Part shown: in pieces, positions 15,201 to 28,700 of the stretch
How positions within the stretch are numbered: the stretch's first letter is position 1
Layout of the letters: every line of letters starts with the position of its first letter
DNA from: Sclerurus mexicanus
Lineage: Eukaryota; Chordata; Aves; Passeriformes; Furnariidae
DNA length: 64,000 nucleotides
Assembly: GCA_013396755.1 (NCBI GenBank)
Contig: VWZF01002394.1
Location: forward strand, 62,001-126,000
Direction: 5' to 3'
Program-made: the position numbers and the translations under genes
The notes under the pieces: generated by a model
What the model was told of the DNA's origin: nothing
Databases searched by the model: none
Seen by the model: only the letters and a program-made list of their open reading frames with translations

Positions 15201-16614
15201 ATTCAATAGAAACCAGGAGCTATTCACATGTGAAGACTGCTGGTTTACCAAGACTTAGAAGGAAAATTAATTTCAGGTTACAATCCAATCAGAAACATCT
15301 AAAGGAAAAAAAAAAAAAGACTCCTTGAAAAGTCCAATATGTGACTTTACAGCAGGTTAGCGATGCAATTCACCTATGTAGTATATCTTCCAGATATGAG
15401 AGGTTTTCATTAAAAAAAATGCACAAACACCAATGACTCCTTTGTTGCACAAAATTATCAAAAAGGCCTTTCAGAGCAATGTTCAGAGTCCTGGGATTTT
15501 TGGCTTTGATTTCAGAAAACAAGAGGTTGCATCAGGCCTCTTCATTTAGTATTTAATGAGGTATCTAGAGCATACAGCCAAATATTCATTGAGCAGTAAA
15601 GAGGTTATAATGGTCTAAAACACACTTTGGAGTGCCCTTTCACCAAGCTGTGGAATTGGACTAAGTATAAGAAAGAATTCATTAGAGTCAGTGGCTTTTA
15701 ATGCTAGCAACTTCCCCCATTCCCCAAAAACATGTTCAAAACTTTGCATTCACATGGGGGGCAAAAAAACAATTTCTAGCTCAGTTTTCTTCTTCTTCAA
15801 AGCAACTGCTCTTCTCCATCACAGAAAGGCTGACGTTGTGGGTGCTCTCTCATAGGTGTACATAACTATCATATGTAGGTTTGCTTTGATTTTTTTTGTT
15901 GGTCATGTGCCACGGGTTTTTTTTGACTGCATCAGCTGAACTGCACAGGAATTACAGACAGATCCTGTGTGTATTCATTTCTGGACATGAAAGGAATTTC
16001 TCAACAGAACAGCTGACAAGGCAATCCTTAAACATTATACTACGTTCTGAGCAATTAATATATATCATGTAGAAGCTGATATGCACAAAGTTAACAACAA
16101 TTTTCATAAGCAGACAGATAACTGGGAAAAGCACAGTACAACTTCTTGGAGCCTTGGCCTCTATCACAGAAAGAACAGGATGTGAAGCAAAGGCCAGAGA
16201 GATAACTCTCAGCACTTTATTAGGAGAGGGAATGTCACCCAAGGCAAGGTTAATCTAAACAAAAGGTGCAAGTTTCTTCGCTGTATTTAGAATATTTGTG
16301 CCTGTTGACAAGAACAGGCAATCCAAGGGAACCAGACAGAAGACCTTCTCTTTCTAATGTATACAACATAAGATGATGCTCTAGCTCCTGCACATGCTTT
16401 TTGTCTCTTCACATACTTTTGGACATGTGGAAAGGAAAGTTTGTGTGAAGTGGAGCTTAAAAGAATTTGTAGACATGGCGGCAGTTTCTCCCCTGATTTC
16501 ATCAGTGTCTCCCCTGCTTACCAATTAGTTCCTATAACTTAGAATGTACCTTGCAAGGATACAAAAAGTCATCTTTTAGAATATACCCATCTAGTGCAGT
16601 GTAACACTGAAAAC

Positions 16615-17480
16615 AGTCATGGCAGAGGGTAACCTGTTCCAGTGCTGCACCATACTGCAAAATAAAAAGGATTTCCACAACTCCGTATACTAACCTGCTG
16701 AGCTTCAACTTGTGCCTAACTCTTCCACATTACACTGTCACTACCAAGTAAGACTACCTGAAAAGACAAGCAGACTGAAGTATAAATAGGCTATTGTAAT
16801 GTCACTGCTTTGCTTTGTTTTTGTCAGACCAAATAAGCACAACTTCTTCAACTTCTCTTGTAGACTGCATGCTCCACGCCCCTGACCATCTCAACATCCC
16901 TCTCTGTTGGACTATCGCCACTTTCCCTAAATCACTCCTGAACAAGGCAGGGGTGACTAAAAAAAAAAAGACACAGTGCTCCAGATGAAGTCTCATCACT
17001 GCAGAGATCATAATCGCTGCCTTTCACCTGCCAGCCACACTCTTACAAAGACAGCCCCACCACACTGCTTCACTTATTCAGATGGCCTTGTGTTGGCTCA
17101 CGTGTAGCACACTGGCACACCAGCTCCTTTCCAGCACATGGCTACTCACACAGTCATCTCCCAGTGCATAAAAACTCATAGGGTTATTCCACCTAAGGTG
17201 TTGGGCTTTTCACCCTGCCTAGTCTCCCAAAGTTTTTGCTAGTTAAATAAGGCTGCTCTGTACTGAAGCATTGCCATTCAGTATACGAATCACCTTTCTT
17301 CATTTAGTTATTCTAGATTTGTTGAGGACATACTTTATGTTCTGCATGGTCTCCAAACAACATACTGAACAGTGTGAACTCCAGTACTGACCCTGCTTTT
17401 TAGCAGCAATCAACCATTTGCTAGTTCTGGCTGATTTTCTTTCCAGTTAACAGTTCTTTCATCCAACCCATATGTTCTTC
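16615..17480 (-). mobile_element. Old CR1 LINE fragment
   Basis: Read on the minus strand this is a decayed CR1. On the plus strand the characteristic reverse-complement blocks appear in the expected order. They are CCTGTTCCAGTGCT near 16632, a CTCCAGATGAAGTCTCATCA block near 16980, CACCTGCCAGCCACACTCTT near 17025, and a block near 17365 matching the CR1 region just after the reverse-transcriptase VLGP motif. Substitutions and small indels are frequent, so the copy looks much older than the one at 18.8-19.8 kb. The right boundary is uncertain by about 100 bases. Confidence 0.75.
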
Positions 17481-18794
17481 AGGTCAGAGACAAAGGTCAG
17501 GGTTTTAAGCATTCTCTTCTTTTTTTAAAGAGGCAGCTTCAGGGTAGAAGTACCTGGACAGCTATACATCAGAAACAGTCACCACTAAGAGAATCTGGAA
17601 AGGTCTTTTGCTCCCATCCATTACTATACTAAAGTATTTCACATAATTGCTTGTTCATAGGGATGACTGCCCACACTCATCAGCAGATGATTTGTTACAT
17701 TTTCTATCCTCTATTTCTTAGCTTTCAAACATGAAGTTAAACTGTGTTGTGATCATACACCACAATCTGTAAACGTGGTATCACATTAATCCAAAGTACA
17801 CCCACACTATGAAAGCTCTTTGCCACAAATTCAGATATAAATTCCTCCCTGTACATGCATTGCCTTATGCCTCTTCAAGCATCAGAGACCTGCTGAGAGT
17901 CTTTCCTGTCATCAGACACCAACTTGCTACTACTTAGGAGTTCACTCCTTCAAGCCCCAGAACATCTTCAGCAGAGCTTCTCCAAAACCTAATCGCCCAT
18001 TGTCCTGACTGGTTGCTCATCCAATGGAAAGTAGCATTTGTGGGTCTAAGTGTGGTTCAACCCAGGCTAGAGCTGTAAGTTTCAGAAGGCCTACAAGAAG
18101 ACATCTGTATATCTGCATTGTTGCCCTGATTTTAGCTAGACAGCCACACCATAGAAACAGCAGGCATTTGGTTTTCTGCATGCATACACATGCAATTAAT
18201 TAGAAATGGATGGTAAAGGCAAGATTCTTCTGATCTAATCCATGGATGTTTCATCATTTTTTTTAGTTCTAAAAGCTTCTAAGGGTAATAAAAGATATGC
18301 ATGTGCCTCTCTTTTTTTTTGTGAGAGTTATGCTTTCAGAACACGCTGTTTTTCAATAGTCCCTATTTCACATTACAGAAGAGCTTCAGATGCAGAAGAA
18401 AATCTTCACACTGAATGTTTAAGAGAGGCAGTGTTTCCCTGGTGAAAATTATAATTTCTTAAAAAGGAGTCTATTGCTTTCCTCATCCTTGGATTTAAAT
18501 ACTGAGCTATTTAAAAACTGTTTATGTAGACAAAAAAAAAAAGGAATAGTTGCTACACTCAGTACTGCTGCTGCTCTGACACAAATGTGAGCATTGATCT
18601 GCTACACTTTTCAGTTTTGACAAAGTAAACACAGATGTCCCTGTCAACCTCTCTCCTCTGACGAATTTGGCTGTCCCATCTTCATTCTCTTGAACTTTGT
18701 GGAAATGAAGCAGCAAAATATTTATCTTAAACTCTTTAAGTCAGCTCTCAGTTCCAAAAGGAGGAGGGGAAGAGGGGAGTACAACCAAAGACAG

Positions 18795-19765
18795 TGCCAA
18801 GTACAGGGGAGATGGTCACTTCCCTAGTCCTGCTGACCACACTATTTCTGATAAAAACCAGGATGCCACTGGCCTTCTTGGCCACCTGGGCATACTGCTG
18901 GCTCGTGTTCAGTCACCCTCTACCAGCACCTCCAGGTCCTTTTTTTTACCAAGCAGCTTCCCAGACACTTCTCCAAGCCTGTAACATTGCATAGGTTGTT
19001 GTGACCCAAATGCAGGACCCAGCACTTCACCCTGTTGAACCTCATACCACTGGCCTCAGCCCATTGATCCAGCCTGCCCAGGTCCCTCTGCAGAGCCTTC
19101 CTGCCCTCCAGCACATCAACACTCACACTCCACTTGGTGTGTCTTGCAAACTGACTGAAGGTGCCCTCGATCCCCTTGTCCAGGTCACTGCTGAAGATAC
19201 TAAACAGAACTGGCCCCAGCACTGACCCCTGGGGAACACCCCTGGCGACCAGCTGGATGTAACTCCACTCACCAGCAGTCCCTGGGCTCGGCCATCTGGA
19301 CAGTTTTCTACCCACCAAAGAGCACCCCTGGTCAAGCCATGAGCAGCCAGTTTCCGCAGGAGAATGCTGTGGGAAACGGCACCAAAGGCTTTACTAAGGT
19401 CCAGGTAGACACATTTATAGCCTTTCCTTCTCTCACTAAGCAAGTCCCCTTGTCACAGAAGGAGATTGGGTTGGTCAAGCAGGACCTGCCTTTCACAAAC
19501 CCAAGCCGGCCAGACCTGACTCCCTGGTTGCATGTGCCACATGATGGCACTCAAGACAATCAGCTCCATGATCTTCCCTAGCACTGAGGTCAGGCTGACA
19601 GGCTTGTAGTTCCCTGGATTCTCCTTCCAGCTCTTTTTGTAGGCTGGTGTCACATTTGCTAAACGTAATGCCTTTAGTGAAGTCATGCTGCTCACGTTGG
19701 TCCAAAGTATCCACTTAACTATCTTTTTCCCCAAGATCTTGCCTAAAAGGATCAGTAGGATCTCT
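18795..19765 (-). mobile_element. CR1 LINE, reverse-transcriptase segment, 3' end missing
   Basis: This is a well-preserved CR1 ORF2 fragment on the minus strand. Read 5' to 3' from the right it encodes ANVTPAYKK, then NPGNYKPVSLTSVLGKIMEL, then RSCLTNPISF in a shifted frame, then the LDLSKAF motif region, then GVPQGSVLGPVLFSIF, then LDQWAEASGMRFNRVKC. These are the successive conserved blocks of the CR1 reverse transcriptase. Several frameshifts separate them. The catalytic FADD box reads FARH (about 19150), so the enzyme is dead. The element stops near 18795 in the middle of the post-RT region, without the ATTCTATG tail, so the 3' end is lost. It lies in ABI1 intron 2 in the same orientation as the gene. 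Confidence 0.93.
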
Positions 19766-22631
19766 AATATGAGAAACGTTTACAAACTTCTCCAGAAGAA
19801 TGATCAAGTCTCTTCCCTGCCATATCAAAGCAGTTTGGAAAGATCAAGTCATATTGGCAGTGCTCAAAGACAATATGAAGGACTTAAACCTCTGTAGGTT
19901 AGCTAAGCTGTATATGCATAGCTTTATATATTGGGTGTAGTGGATAATTACACATCAGGTCACTCCAGAACCACACTGAAAGACAACTATGACTGCAGAA
20001 AATACAGATATAGCTGGGCAGACTTTTGCTCTTGCCTTGGCTGCTATGTGAAAGCCATTCCTGGAGCTGTTCACTGCCTCCACGTGCTCAGAACAGCGGT
20101 CCCTCATCACGCTGTGATTACTCATGAGAATCCTCTGTGTTTGTGCTCAATGAGAAACCAAAGCTGAGCAATTTTTTTGCTATAGAACCAGGCACACTTT
20201 ACATCTGTAAAATTAGGCTCCAGTAACAATGTAACACATTAGTCTATCACTTCTCATGAGTGTTTTTTCCAGTGAAGACGACACACAGGAAAAATACTGA
20301 GTGGCTACTAAGCAGGATGAACTCTATCCAGTAATTCAGCCTAGAGACATTCTGGAAAACATGCTTAAGAAACTGAAAAACATTATGGGGACAGAAACTA
20401 CCTGCAGGCAAAAAGAGCCACAGGATTTTCTTCCTCAGAAAGAACTACCAAATTTTACCTTATTTCACAGATAGCTGCTCTTTTTAGCAAACCCCAGAAA
20501 TGAGTAATTGACCATCAATGTCTCAGATTTGTGTTTCTAGGCAATACTTCTTTCATGAAGAAGAATGTAATTTTGAGAATTTGTTCATCCTCATGTTTTA
20601 GTGGCATGAAAATATTCACAATTGATACAGGCACACGGGAAGACACTGCAGATCTCAGAGCACTCAAAAACAGTCTATCACAGCAACTGCACAGCAGATT
20701 TCAGAAATGCAGTTGAGGCGTTTGAGCAGAAACATTTCAAAGTAAATAGCTGACTGGTATTTGTGCATTATCTGTGTCCAGTTTAATACTACAAAATTAG
20801 TCTGCAGAGGTTCATTTATAAGCAAGGATTAGTTTCAGGAAAGGGCAACCAGGACAGAAACTACAAGCAAGTGACCTTGCTAAACACTCCTCAAAAGCTC
20901 TACAAAGCACTGATTGTTCACAGTCTTTAGCAAACAGTTCATGTATCAGGTGACTCAACAGCTTTCAGCATAGTGCCTTCAATTCAAGCACCAAATAGTA
21001 CTGAGGGTTAACACCTTTTGTGCTACTATCAAACATTTTGGCTTTTTCTATGATTAGTCACATTAGTGGGCCAATGAGAATTTAACAATAATTGCAGCTC
21101 TGAAACAAAAAAGATGTGCTCAGTAAAAAGGGGCATTCAATGCTTGGGAGAGGCTGTGCATTCAGTCCTTTATCCAGTCATTTCTTCAGAGGTAATCATA
21201 ATCCCAGCATCAAGAATTCTCTGAATATTTAACAAAACAAGAAACTTATCTACAGCAATGGCATTTCCTTCTACTTTCCTGTTTCAGTGGCAGGTACTTC
21301 TTAAATATTTCACACAGCTTTTAGCACTGTTTAGTTCTCACCACGTATTAACTTGACAACCCTTTTCACTATGTTTTAGGGAGGGACCTTTCACGTGCAC
21401 TAGAATCTTCTCCCGGCTGTCATGCTTTCAGTGAACCACTGTGCTGCCAATTCACAGAAAGATGTTTAGAAATCACAACTCTAAAAGAACAGTAAGCAGA
21501 GGTTATCAGGGCCTATGAGGAGACAGACAGCAGAGACCATGAGAAGCATTTTCTTTCAAGTACCTGGTTTAAGGTGTACCACTAACAGGATACTCGTTGA
21601 CCAACTAAGGTTTTAAATTCACTGGTTGCACCGAAGAACGTTCTAGGTTGAATGCTCTGAGATTTGTTTATGAATCATCTGAGGTAGACATAGAACAAAG
21701 CCGAGCAGTGATCCAACCAAATTTCAATAAGAGCAGATGACAGAATGGACACTGGGCTTTTAGCAACTCACTCAGGCCCATTTCAGAGCAGCACTGTAAG
21801 GGTGAAATAACTCAGTCCTGTCCCTGCCTTCACTGGCACTAGTATGGCACACACCTGGTTATGCAACAAGCCACTTCCAGACTAAACACAGCAGGCATTT
21901 TTTGGCTGAGTTAGCATACAATCAGACCAATGATCAGGTACAAGGCAGGCAGCAGCAGCAGCAACTCTTTTCCCCCCAGAAGCAGACAGCCAGGGTGAAG
22001 CTTCAGCCAGGGGAATAAAAGCTGGCACTGACAGGGATAGGCCTGTTCTTCCCTGTCATCCATTTCCATATTCTCACTGCAGCAATTCTAGCAACACTGC
22101 AGTCACGGTACAAGTCAGGTCAGCTCACTCATTCAACTGCCTTGGCGGGGAAGGAGTTTGGCTTGAGCAGGTAATAGGCAGCATGTGAATCCCTCTGCCC
22201 CTCCACAGAGCACATGAAATTACATCCTGCAAGGGTATGAAAACAAATAACTTACCACATATGTTGCAATGTTAAATAAAACACCATCACTCATATGGCA
22301 CTTTAGCTGGATTTATTTCAGAAACAATCCTTTCTAACCCTCCCTTAACTGCAGCTTCAGATATCGGAATCAAATCTTAATAATTAATTCCTGCTTTAAA
22401 CCAAATCTAATTCTAGAATTTCTTGATACAGCAACTATTTTACTTTGACAACGACCTTCATCACAAAGTGGCTTTCATAAATATTAGGGAAAAAAAGCCT
22501 TTCCATTTTTATCTTAATACTCAGAAAACTCAAAGAAGTCAACATAAACTATCCAGCTCAATAATACAAGAAACACAATAATGCCTCCTCCAACAATGTC
22601 AGCCATCTATTAAGGAAAAAAAAATTATTAC

Positions 22632-22799
22632 CTGGGAGATATGGTTGATGGAGGACTCCATCCTCCGTAGCTGGGATGCTTGAATGTCCAGCAGTTGTAA
22701 TACATTGTTGGCCAGTGCATTGATCTGATAAGCAACACTGGCTAGAGACTGAGTTGTGTAGGCTTTGGTCTCTTCTAATGCTTTCCTTTTATCTGGAGC
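22632..22799 (-). CDS. ABI1: ABI1 coding exon 2 (Abl interactor 1, residues 40-95)
   Basis: This is a 168-base exon of 56 codons. Its acceptor reads GCTTCACAG and its donor CAG/GTAATA on the minus strand; both ends are in phase 0. It reads APDKRKALEETKAY, then TTQSLASVAYQINALANNV, then LQLLDIQASQLRRMESS and INHISQ. This is the conserved N-terminal helical region of the Abi family, mostly the segment with t-SNARE-type coiled-coil homology. Family knowledge: ABI1 is a core subunit of the WAVE regulatory complex with WAVE, NCKAP1, CYFIP and BRK1, which couples Rac to Arp2/3-driven actin assembly at the plasma membrane, and it also links EPS8 and SOS1. KRKALEE and YQINALANNVLQLLD fit ABI1 better than ABI2 or ABI3. 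The second residue is P, where mammalian ABI1 as I recall it has T. Identification is secure. Confidence 0.98.
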
Positions 22800-25700
22800 C
22801 TGTGAAGCACAAGAACAAGACATCTGCTTTAGGCCAGGAAAAGGGTGGTGGCAAAGGACAGGAACAAAAAATACAACCTATATTTAGAAGAATATGTAAT
22901 CAAGAAGATCTGACTGTGCAGTCAAAGTACTTAATCTGCACCTATACTTCCAAAATTCTCAATCATACAGAAGAAATAATGAATTTGAAAAATATTTAAC
23001 CATAACAAAATTACATACCAAGAAACAATTCATTCACTAAGAAAAACAAAACTATTGTGGTTTGTTGGAGTTGAGTTTCAATAACCTTCCAATCCTTCAT
23101 TTCTCAAAAAGCTCCAATTCCCAATGAAAATGCACTAAAACACACCTTTCATCATCTCATACGAGGTCACACGGCACAAGCTAATTGAGAGAGAAAAATG
23201 TTTTCCCATAGTTGGGTATCCCCTATTACACATGCAGACTACAAAACTAACCTTCCAGGTATGCTGGTTACTACTCCTACAACCCAGGAGAACAGTGAGC
23301 GGAGCATCAGGATGGCATGCACAGAGGCCTCCTGCGTGCAAGAGTATTTGTGAAATTATCCCTCCTCACACAAAACCTTAACAAACTTTCCTTCACAGCT
23401 GAGAAAGTTTATCATTGACTGAGACGACACACATATTTTGAGGTATCAAAAAGGCACATAAGTTCCCCCCAAAGAGCAAAAATGTAAGGAAAGGATCACT
23501 TTCCCACTGAACTCACACCTAGCTAAGGTAAAGTCCTCAATCTATCCTCAGGCATTGCTCCCTAGCCAGAGGAAGACTTACTATCCAAGATCAGCAACTG
23601 CTTACATAACTTGAATTGCATGGCCCAAGTAAGCCCCTTCTCTCTGGCAAGATGGGAGATACTAATACCACCTCCACCAGGCAAACACACACAGAGAACC
23701 CACTCTGAAGTGCTCCCTGTATCATACCTTGGGAGTTGGCAGTGGAGGCCATGTACTTTATCTGTTACCCAACCTGCAAACTGCAGCTACCCACAATTCC
23801 CTTTTCTTCCATTTGTAGGAGAGGTCCACTGCATAAGGAAGAGTCTGCAATATGTAATGACCCAGTGCTAGCATAATTTCATCCCAATTTTATTTATTTA
23901 TGTGATCACAGCAACCAAAAGGTTCATAGTAAAAGCCACTTCCAACTAGACTTCTATTTTTATTGTTGATTTCTTTGAATAACACGCTACACACATTGTA
24001 TGCAAGAATTAGGAAACAAAGACATTCCATTAGCATTCAGCCCAGCCCTGTGTTTTCCACTTTCCAGGCACTCATTCATTTTTAAATCCTGCCTCTTATT
24101 TTTAAGAAGAAAACCAGAAGGCAAGCTGTTCATATACATTATAAAAGTTGCATCGTGACCTAAATACTGCAGCACGTGCCACGCTAGGCTACCTTTTACT
24201 TACAGTTTTTTTAAACAGGGGTGAATTCCCCCCCCAATCCAGGAATTTTGTTCATACTCATGATTAACACTGCTAGCAGTGTTATGACACTAGAACACTT
24301 CGTTAATGCCACCCTTTAAATGGATCCATATACAGATGACAAAAGGCAGAACAAGCTATTGCATGTACTAAGGATGTATTATGTGAAACTTCATTTTTGG
24401 GCATTTCCGAATGCAAACAAAGCTACTTTTCACCTAAAAAGAATGTTTATATTTCTAGCTGTCAAAAAACATTAGTAAAAGTAACTTTTCTTCTATAGAA
24501 ACTAAATTTTGCTGGTGAAGAATCTGCAAAATTACTACAGGTTCAAGAAACAAATTTCCAAAAGTACCCTAGCTTTCCAAAGAGGCATTTTAAACTTCAA
24601 ATCCCCACTAGCAGTGACTTTTTAAAAAACATTGTCCTACTGAACTATAGTCTAAAGAAAAACAGTTGATAATTTATCCTTGAACTTCTGCCACTCCGGA
24701 CAATGGTAAAATGCAGGTAGCAGCATCAGCGGAATCTGAAATAAAAGGTTTATTGAACAAGACAGGCCAATAAAGCAGCAGTCAACACAAGTGTAACTTC
24801 ACATAAACTCAAGTGTAGCTCTGTAGCCTTTACTCGAGCAATTTTCTTATTACAAAGTTTCAACTAAATACTGCTAGGCAGAACACTAACAGGTGACAAA
24901 GTCACAGCACTCAATGAGTGTTGTCAAATGACAAACTTCAGTGTATGACACGTTTCTTTTCATCTCTAATGATTCACTGATCAAATATCTTGCCCTCATT
25001 TGCCTAAGCACCAAATGTTTTAGTTATTTGCTCACACTACTAGTTTGGCAGCAGGATTAAATTAACATAGTTGCAATGTGGAATGTATTTCATGTCTCAT
25101 AAAGAACTAGTTTAGAAACATTTTCAAGCCTTACAGATAATTCGGGCAATTTCAGTTTGTGTATTAACTGTTTAGGTTAGAACTAAATTGCCATACAGTG
25201 GCATTCGCAAGATACAAGCTAAAAGCTTCTCAGCCAAAGGGGCAGGGTAGAGGGAGAGGCCAAGAACCATATGACACCAACAGAAGGAAGATGGGAGTTC
25301 CAGTGTTCTTCAACCTTTTTAAATAAAAACTAAGAGCAGTATAGAAGATAATGCAAATGTTTACATTCCCTTAGACGCTTCAGTGCAATACGTAAGTACC
25401 AGTTAACTACTCAAATTTTAAGAAAACATGATACAAAGATCATCAACTGACAGGTTTTCCTAATAGTTCAGAATTACTTTAAGATCTAGTACCAAAAGCT
25501 TCAAAGACACTGTTTCTTTTCCAGCTGTCCTTGATATAAACTGACATTTGAGTGTCCTTCAGTAGCAAAGAGGATGCTCTTTAAGTACAGAACATCATAG
25601 CTTTTTTTCTCCTGTAAGCTCCCACCTGTGTCCTCAGCTCACCCTTAACAGTCACATTAGTACAGCAAAATCGGTGTTTAAAATTTCTTTCACATAACTA

Positions 25701-28700
25701 GGTTTGATACGGGGGCAGTGGAGAGGGGGGACGGGACAGAAAGAAAAAAAATAAAGAAAAAAACCCACCTCTCCTATAATTCAAGTGGATAAATAAAGAG
25801 GCCGTTAAACTTGCACGGCACTCCACACTGCATATCACGTATTTTCGTCAAATTCAAACTTGTATTATAGTTTCCTTAAAAAGCTTACAGAAATATTACA
25901 GTAAAGTCTCAAAACTGACTCTGCACGCAAGCAACTGCCACAGCAAAAAGAGTGTAGAAGCTTATTTACTGAGTCTTCAGTTCAGTGACATGTTAAGGTC
26001 AAATGATGAGGAACCTGTCCATCACTCTGCAGCTGATCTTTACAAGTCACATTTTCTTCCCCTCTTTACCACCCACACAGGCACATCCTGACAACACTGT
26101 CTGTGCAGTCTTCAAGCCACCTACCCTCCCAGCTTTCTCTCTCTCAGCTAATTCCCACCATCCAATTCATACAACACATGACTACATGTACAGGCGTCCT
26201 CCAAAAATGTCATCAGCTCACACTGCAAATCATCTTCAGAAGTCAAACTTTCTACTGCAAACACACCAGTCCATACCCTCATAGCCCTTGTCCAACCTCT
26301 GTTTTCCCTCTTTGAACTTTCAGTTCCATTCACTGTGCTTCAAACTCCCTGTAAGACACATTCCCTACCAGAAGAACTGGTTCCATTTGACAAAGGTGAG
26401 AAAGTAGCTCATCAGATCACACCAAGGGCTGGCTGCCACAGCAGAAACAAATAAAAATGTCACCTTAGTATGTGGCATGCGTTGCTCTGCATTTTTTCTT
26501 CTTCAGCTGTTGCAATATGTGCAAATTCAGGCACAGAAACACTCATCCACATGAGCTACTAACAGACAACTGCCCTAAAGCAGCCCAATAATCACTAAGC
26601 TAAACAGAGCTGTTAAGTATTCAGTGCCCAATACCTCTTCAGAGGCTCAGCAATCAAGCTACAGGGACAGCTTCACACTCAGTTTTATATCCCTTCGTTG
26701 TTATTGCTCATGCACATGTAACAAATCCAACAGTGTAGTATATCTGTGTTTGCTTCACAAGTAAACAAAGATAATTGTTCAGTTTTACCTCTTGGTTGTC
26801 TTTAAAAAAAAAAGAATTTCACCTATCATTAATTGATTAAAGAGAAAATTAGGATTACTACAATCAGTTGCCACATAAAGAGATTTAGCAATCTGTCATG
26901 CATCAACATTCAGAGAATGCAACTACGCAAAAGTCACCAATACTTTCATTAGTATTCTCTTTTGTCATTTATCCATCTTTGACATTTACAGAATGCATGC
27001 TTCCTGGTAAGACAAATACTATAGCTGAGGTTTCAAAGTTCTGCTTCCTTCACTAATGTCTCGCCATTTTAACTCAGAGATACAAATCAAACCATACAGC
27101 CAAAATTTTCAGCTTATACGCTTACATTAGCTACAGCCTACAGCACCTAATTTTTCAAGTCAATTGGAAATACTTTTATAGAATGTTGAGGAGGTACATT
27201 CAAGCAGTGGCTTGAAGACTCCTAGACATCAGCACTTTAACCTCCCCGAGAATTAGCCAGGGTCAATCCAAGATGGAAGGAATGGATTTCTGAAGAGTGG
27301 TTTCCCCACTCAGAAGGCAGGAACAAATCTCTGTAAAGTGAGAGCTTGTAACACTATCTGGAAATTCCAGATGCATATGAGTTCAAAGATGCTGCTTCAC
27401 TGATCTGATAAGGCTTTTAATAACTCAAAGTCGGTCTTAAGGGTTTATTTGCTAGTTCTGACTAACAAATGGCAAAAGGCTTGGGATTTCTATACCATAT
27501 TATTACACCAAGTATTCCACATTCAAGCTGCATTAATGTGTTTCAAAGTTTTAAATATGCCATTCACACTAGATTTGACTTTTGGCTCAGTAGGTAAACA
27601 TAACTTATGTTGAATATCATGAACTGCAAATCCAGAGGTCACTGTAAATAACTGAGGAGCTATGTACTGAACTAAGCGGGAAGCCCATGGACACAGGTTC
27701 CCTGATTTGTAGGTCACAAAGCTTGTTAGACTGCTTTCTAAACACACTGCACCATGGTAGACTTTCTGGCTGTTACCAATAGTTATTACATCAGAGTACC
27801 AGTTATAAATGAAAGACGAGTCACACTGGCAAGTCACAGCAGCAAGTGCCATCAATTTCTGTATTTTGAAAAACTTTCAGGAGTCAACTGCCTACCTGGA
27901 AACCACCCAAATAGATCTAAACAGACTGTGGTTATTACTAGCAGGTGCTCAGCAGGGAGCACTCACCATTTCTCTTATCACAGATATAGCCTTAAGGGTT
28001 ATATCATTCCAAAGTGGTAAAGGAAACCAAGGCTTCAAAATTTACAAACAAGGGTTGCTTACATTACCCATGTCACGCAAGTAAAAAGAGCATCAATCCA
28101 ATGTGTCAGCTGTCTTCTGGAACAGGTTTACTGTGCTCATGCCATACAGCAATCCCACTGAAGAAATTCCCTCTGCAATGCATTAGGCTAGCACTGACTC
28201 CAAGGGGATGATGCACTGAGTATTTCCCAATATCCACAGAGCTGTATTTGGCCTAGAATTTATCTGCCTACAAGTTACAGACTGCTCCTCATTAATCAGC
28301 ACCTCAATTTCCCCACTGGAAAGTGAAGTAAGACACCAGGAGACTTAGCTCAGAAGTTCAAACTCAACCTTTGCCCAGCATACTAGGGTAAGAGATATTC
28401 TCCCATAGCACTAGATAAGACTTTGGAGGACTACCAGTATTCTTCATCTACTGTCTTTCTTCAACATAAGCAGATCAGCCACTATCCATATTCATGATAC
28501 TGGAACCACCTGCTCTGCCATTCATATCTTTACTATTATCAATAAACACAATTGTGGAAAATTTAAAAAGCAAGTATTTACATGGGGACAAAGAACATGA
28601 AGGGACTTAGTCCAAGTCCAGCCCGATAAAATGACAGGACCAACCAAGCCTCCATATGAAGGGGAACTAAAGCCAAAAAGCCACACATTCCAAATCACTG

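Larger units (their letters stand above)
1..22631 (-). other. ABI1: ABI1 intron 2 (partial), runs off the left edge
   Basis: This is sequence downstream of ABI1 exon 2 on the minus strand. The exon 2 donor (CAG followed by GTAATA on the minus strand) opens the intron at 22631. The next ABI1 exon should encode the basic stretch that begins TVDIHKEK in the family; I searched both strands by eye and did not find it, so the intron should be at least 22.6 kb. It holds three CR1 LINE fragments (listed separately), scattered poly-A and A/C-rich tracts and short AT-rich microsatellites. Apart from these I see nothing I can call a gene. The longest incidental open frame is at 11355-11819 on the minus strand and is discussed as a finding. 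Confidence 0.85.

Noticed and set aside
27523..27855. 110-codon minus-strand frame in ABI1 intron 1
   Set aside because: No splice sites, CpG or family similarity support it.
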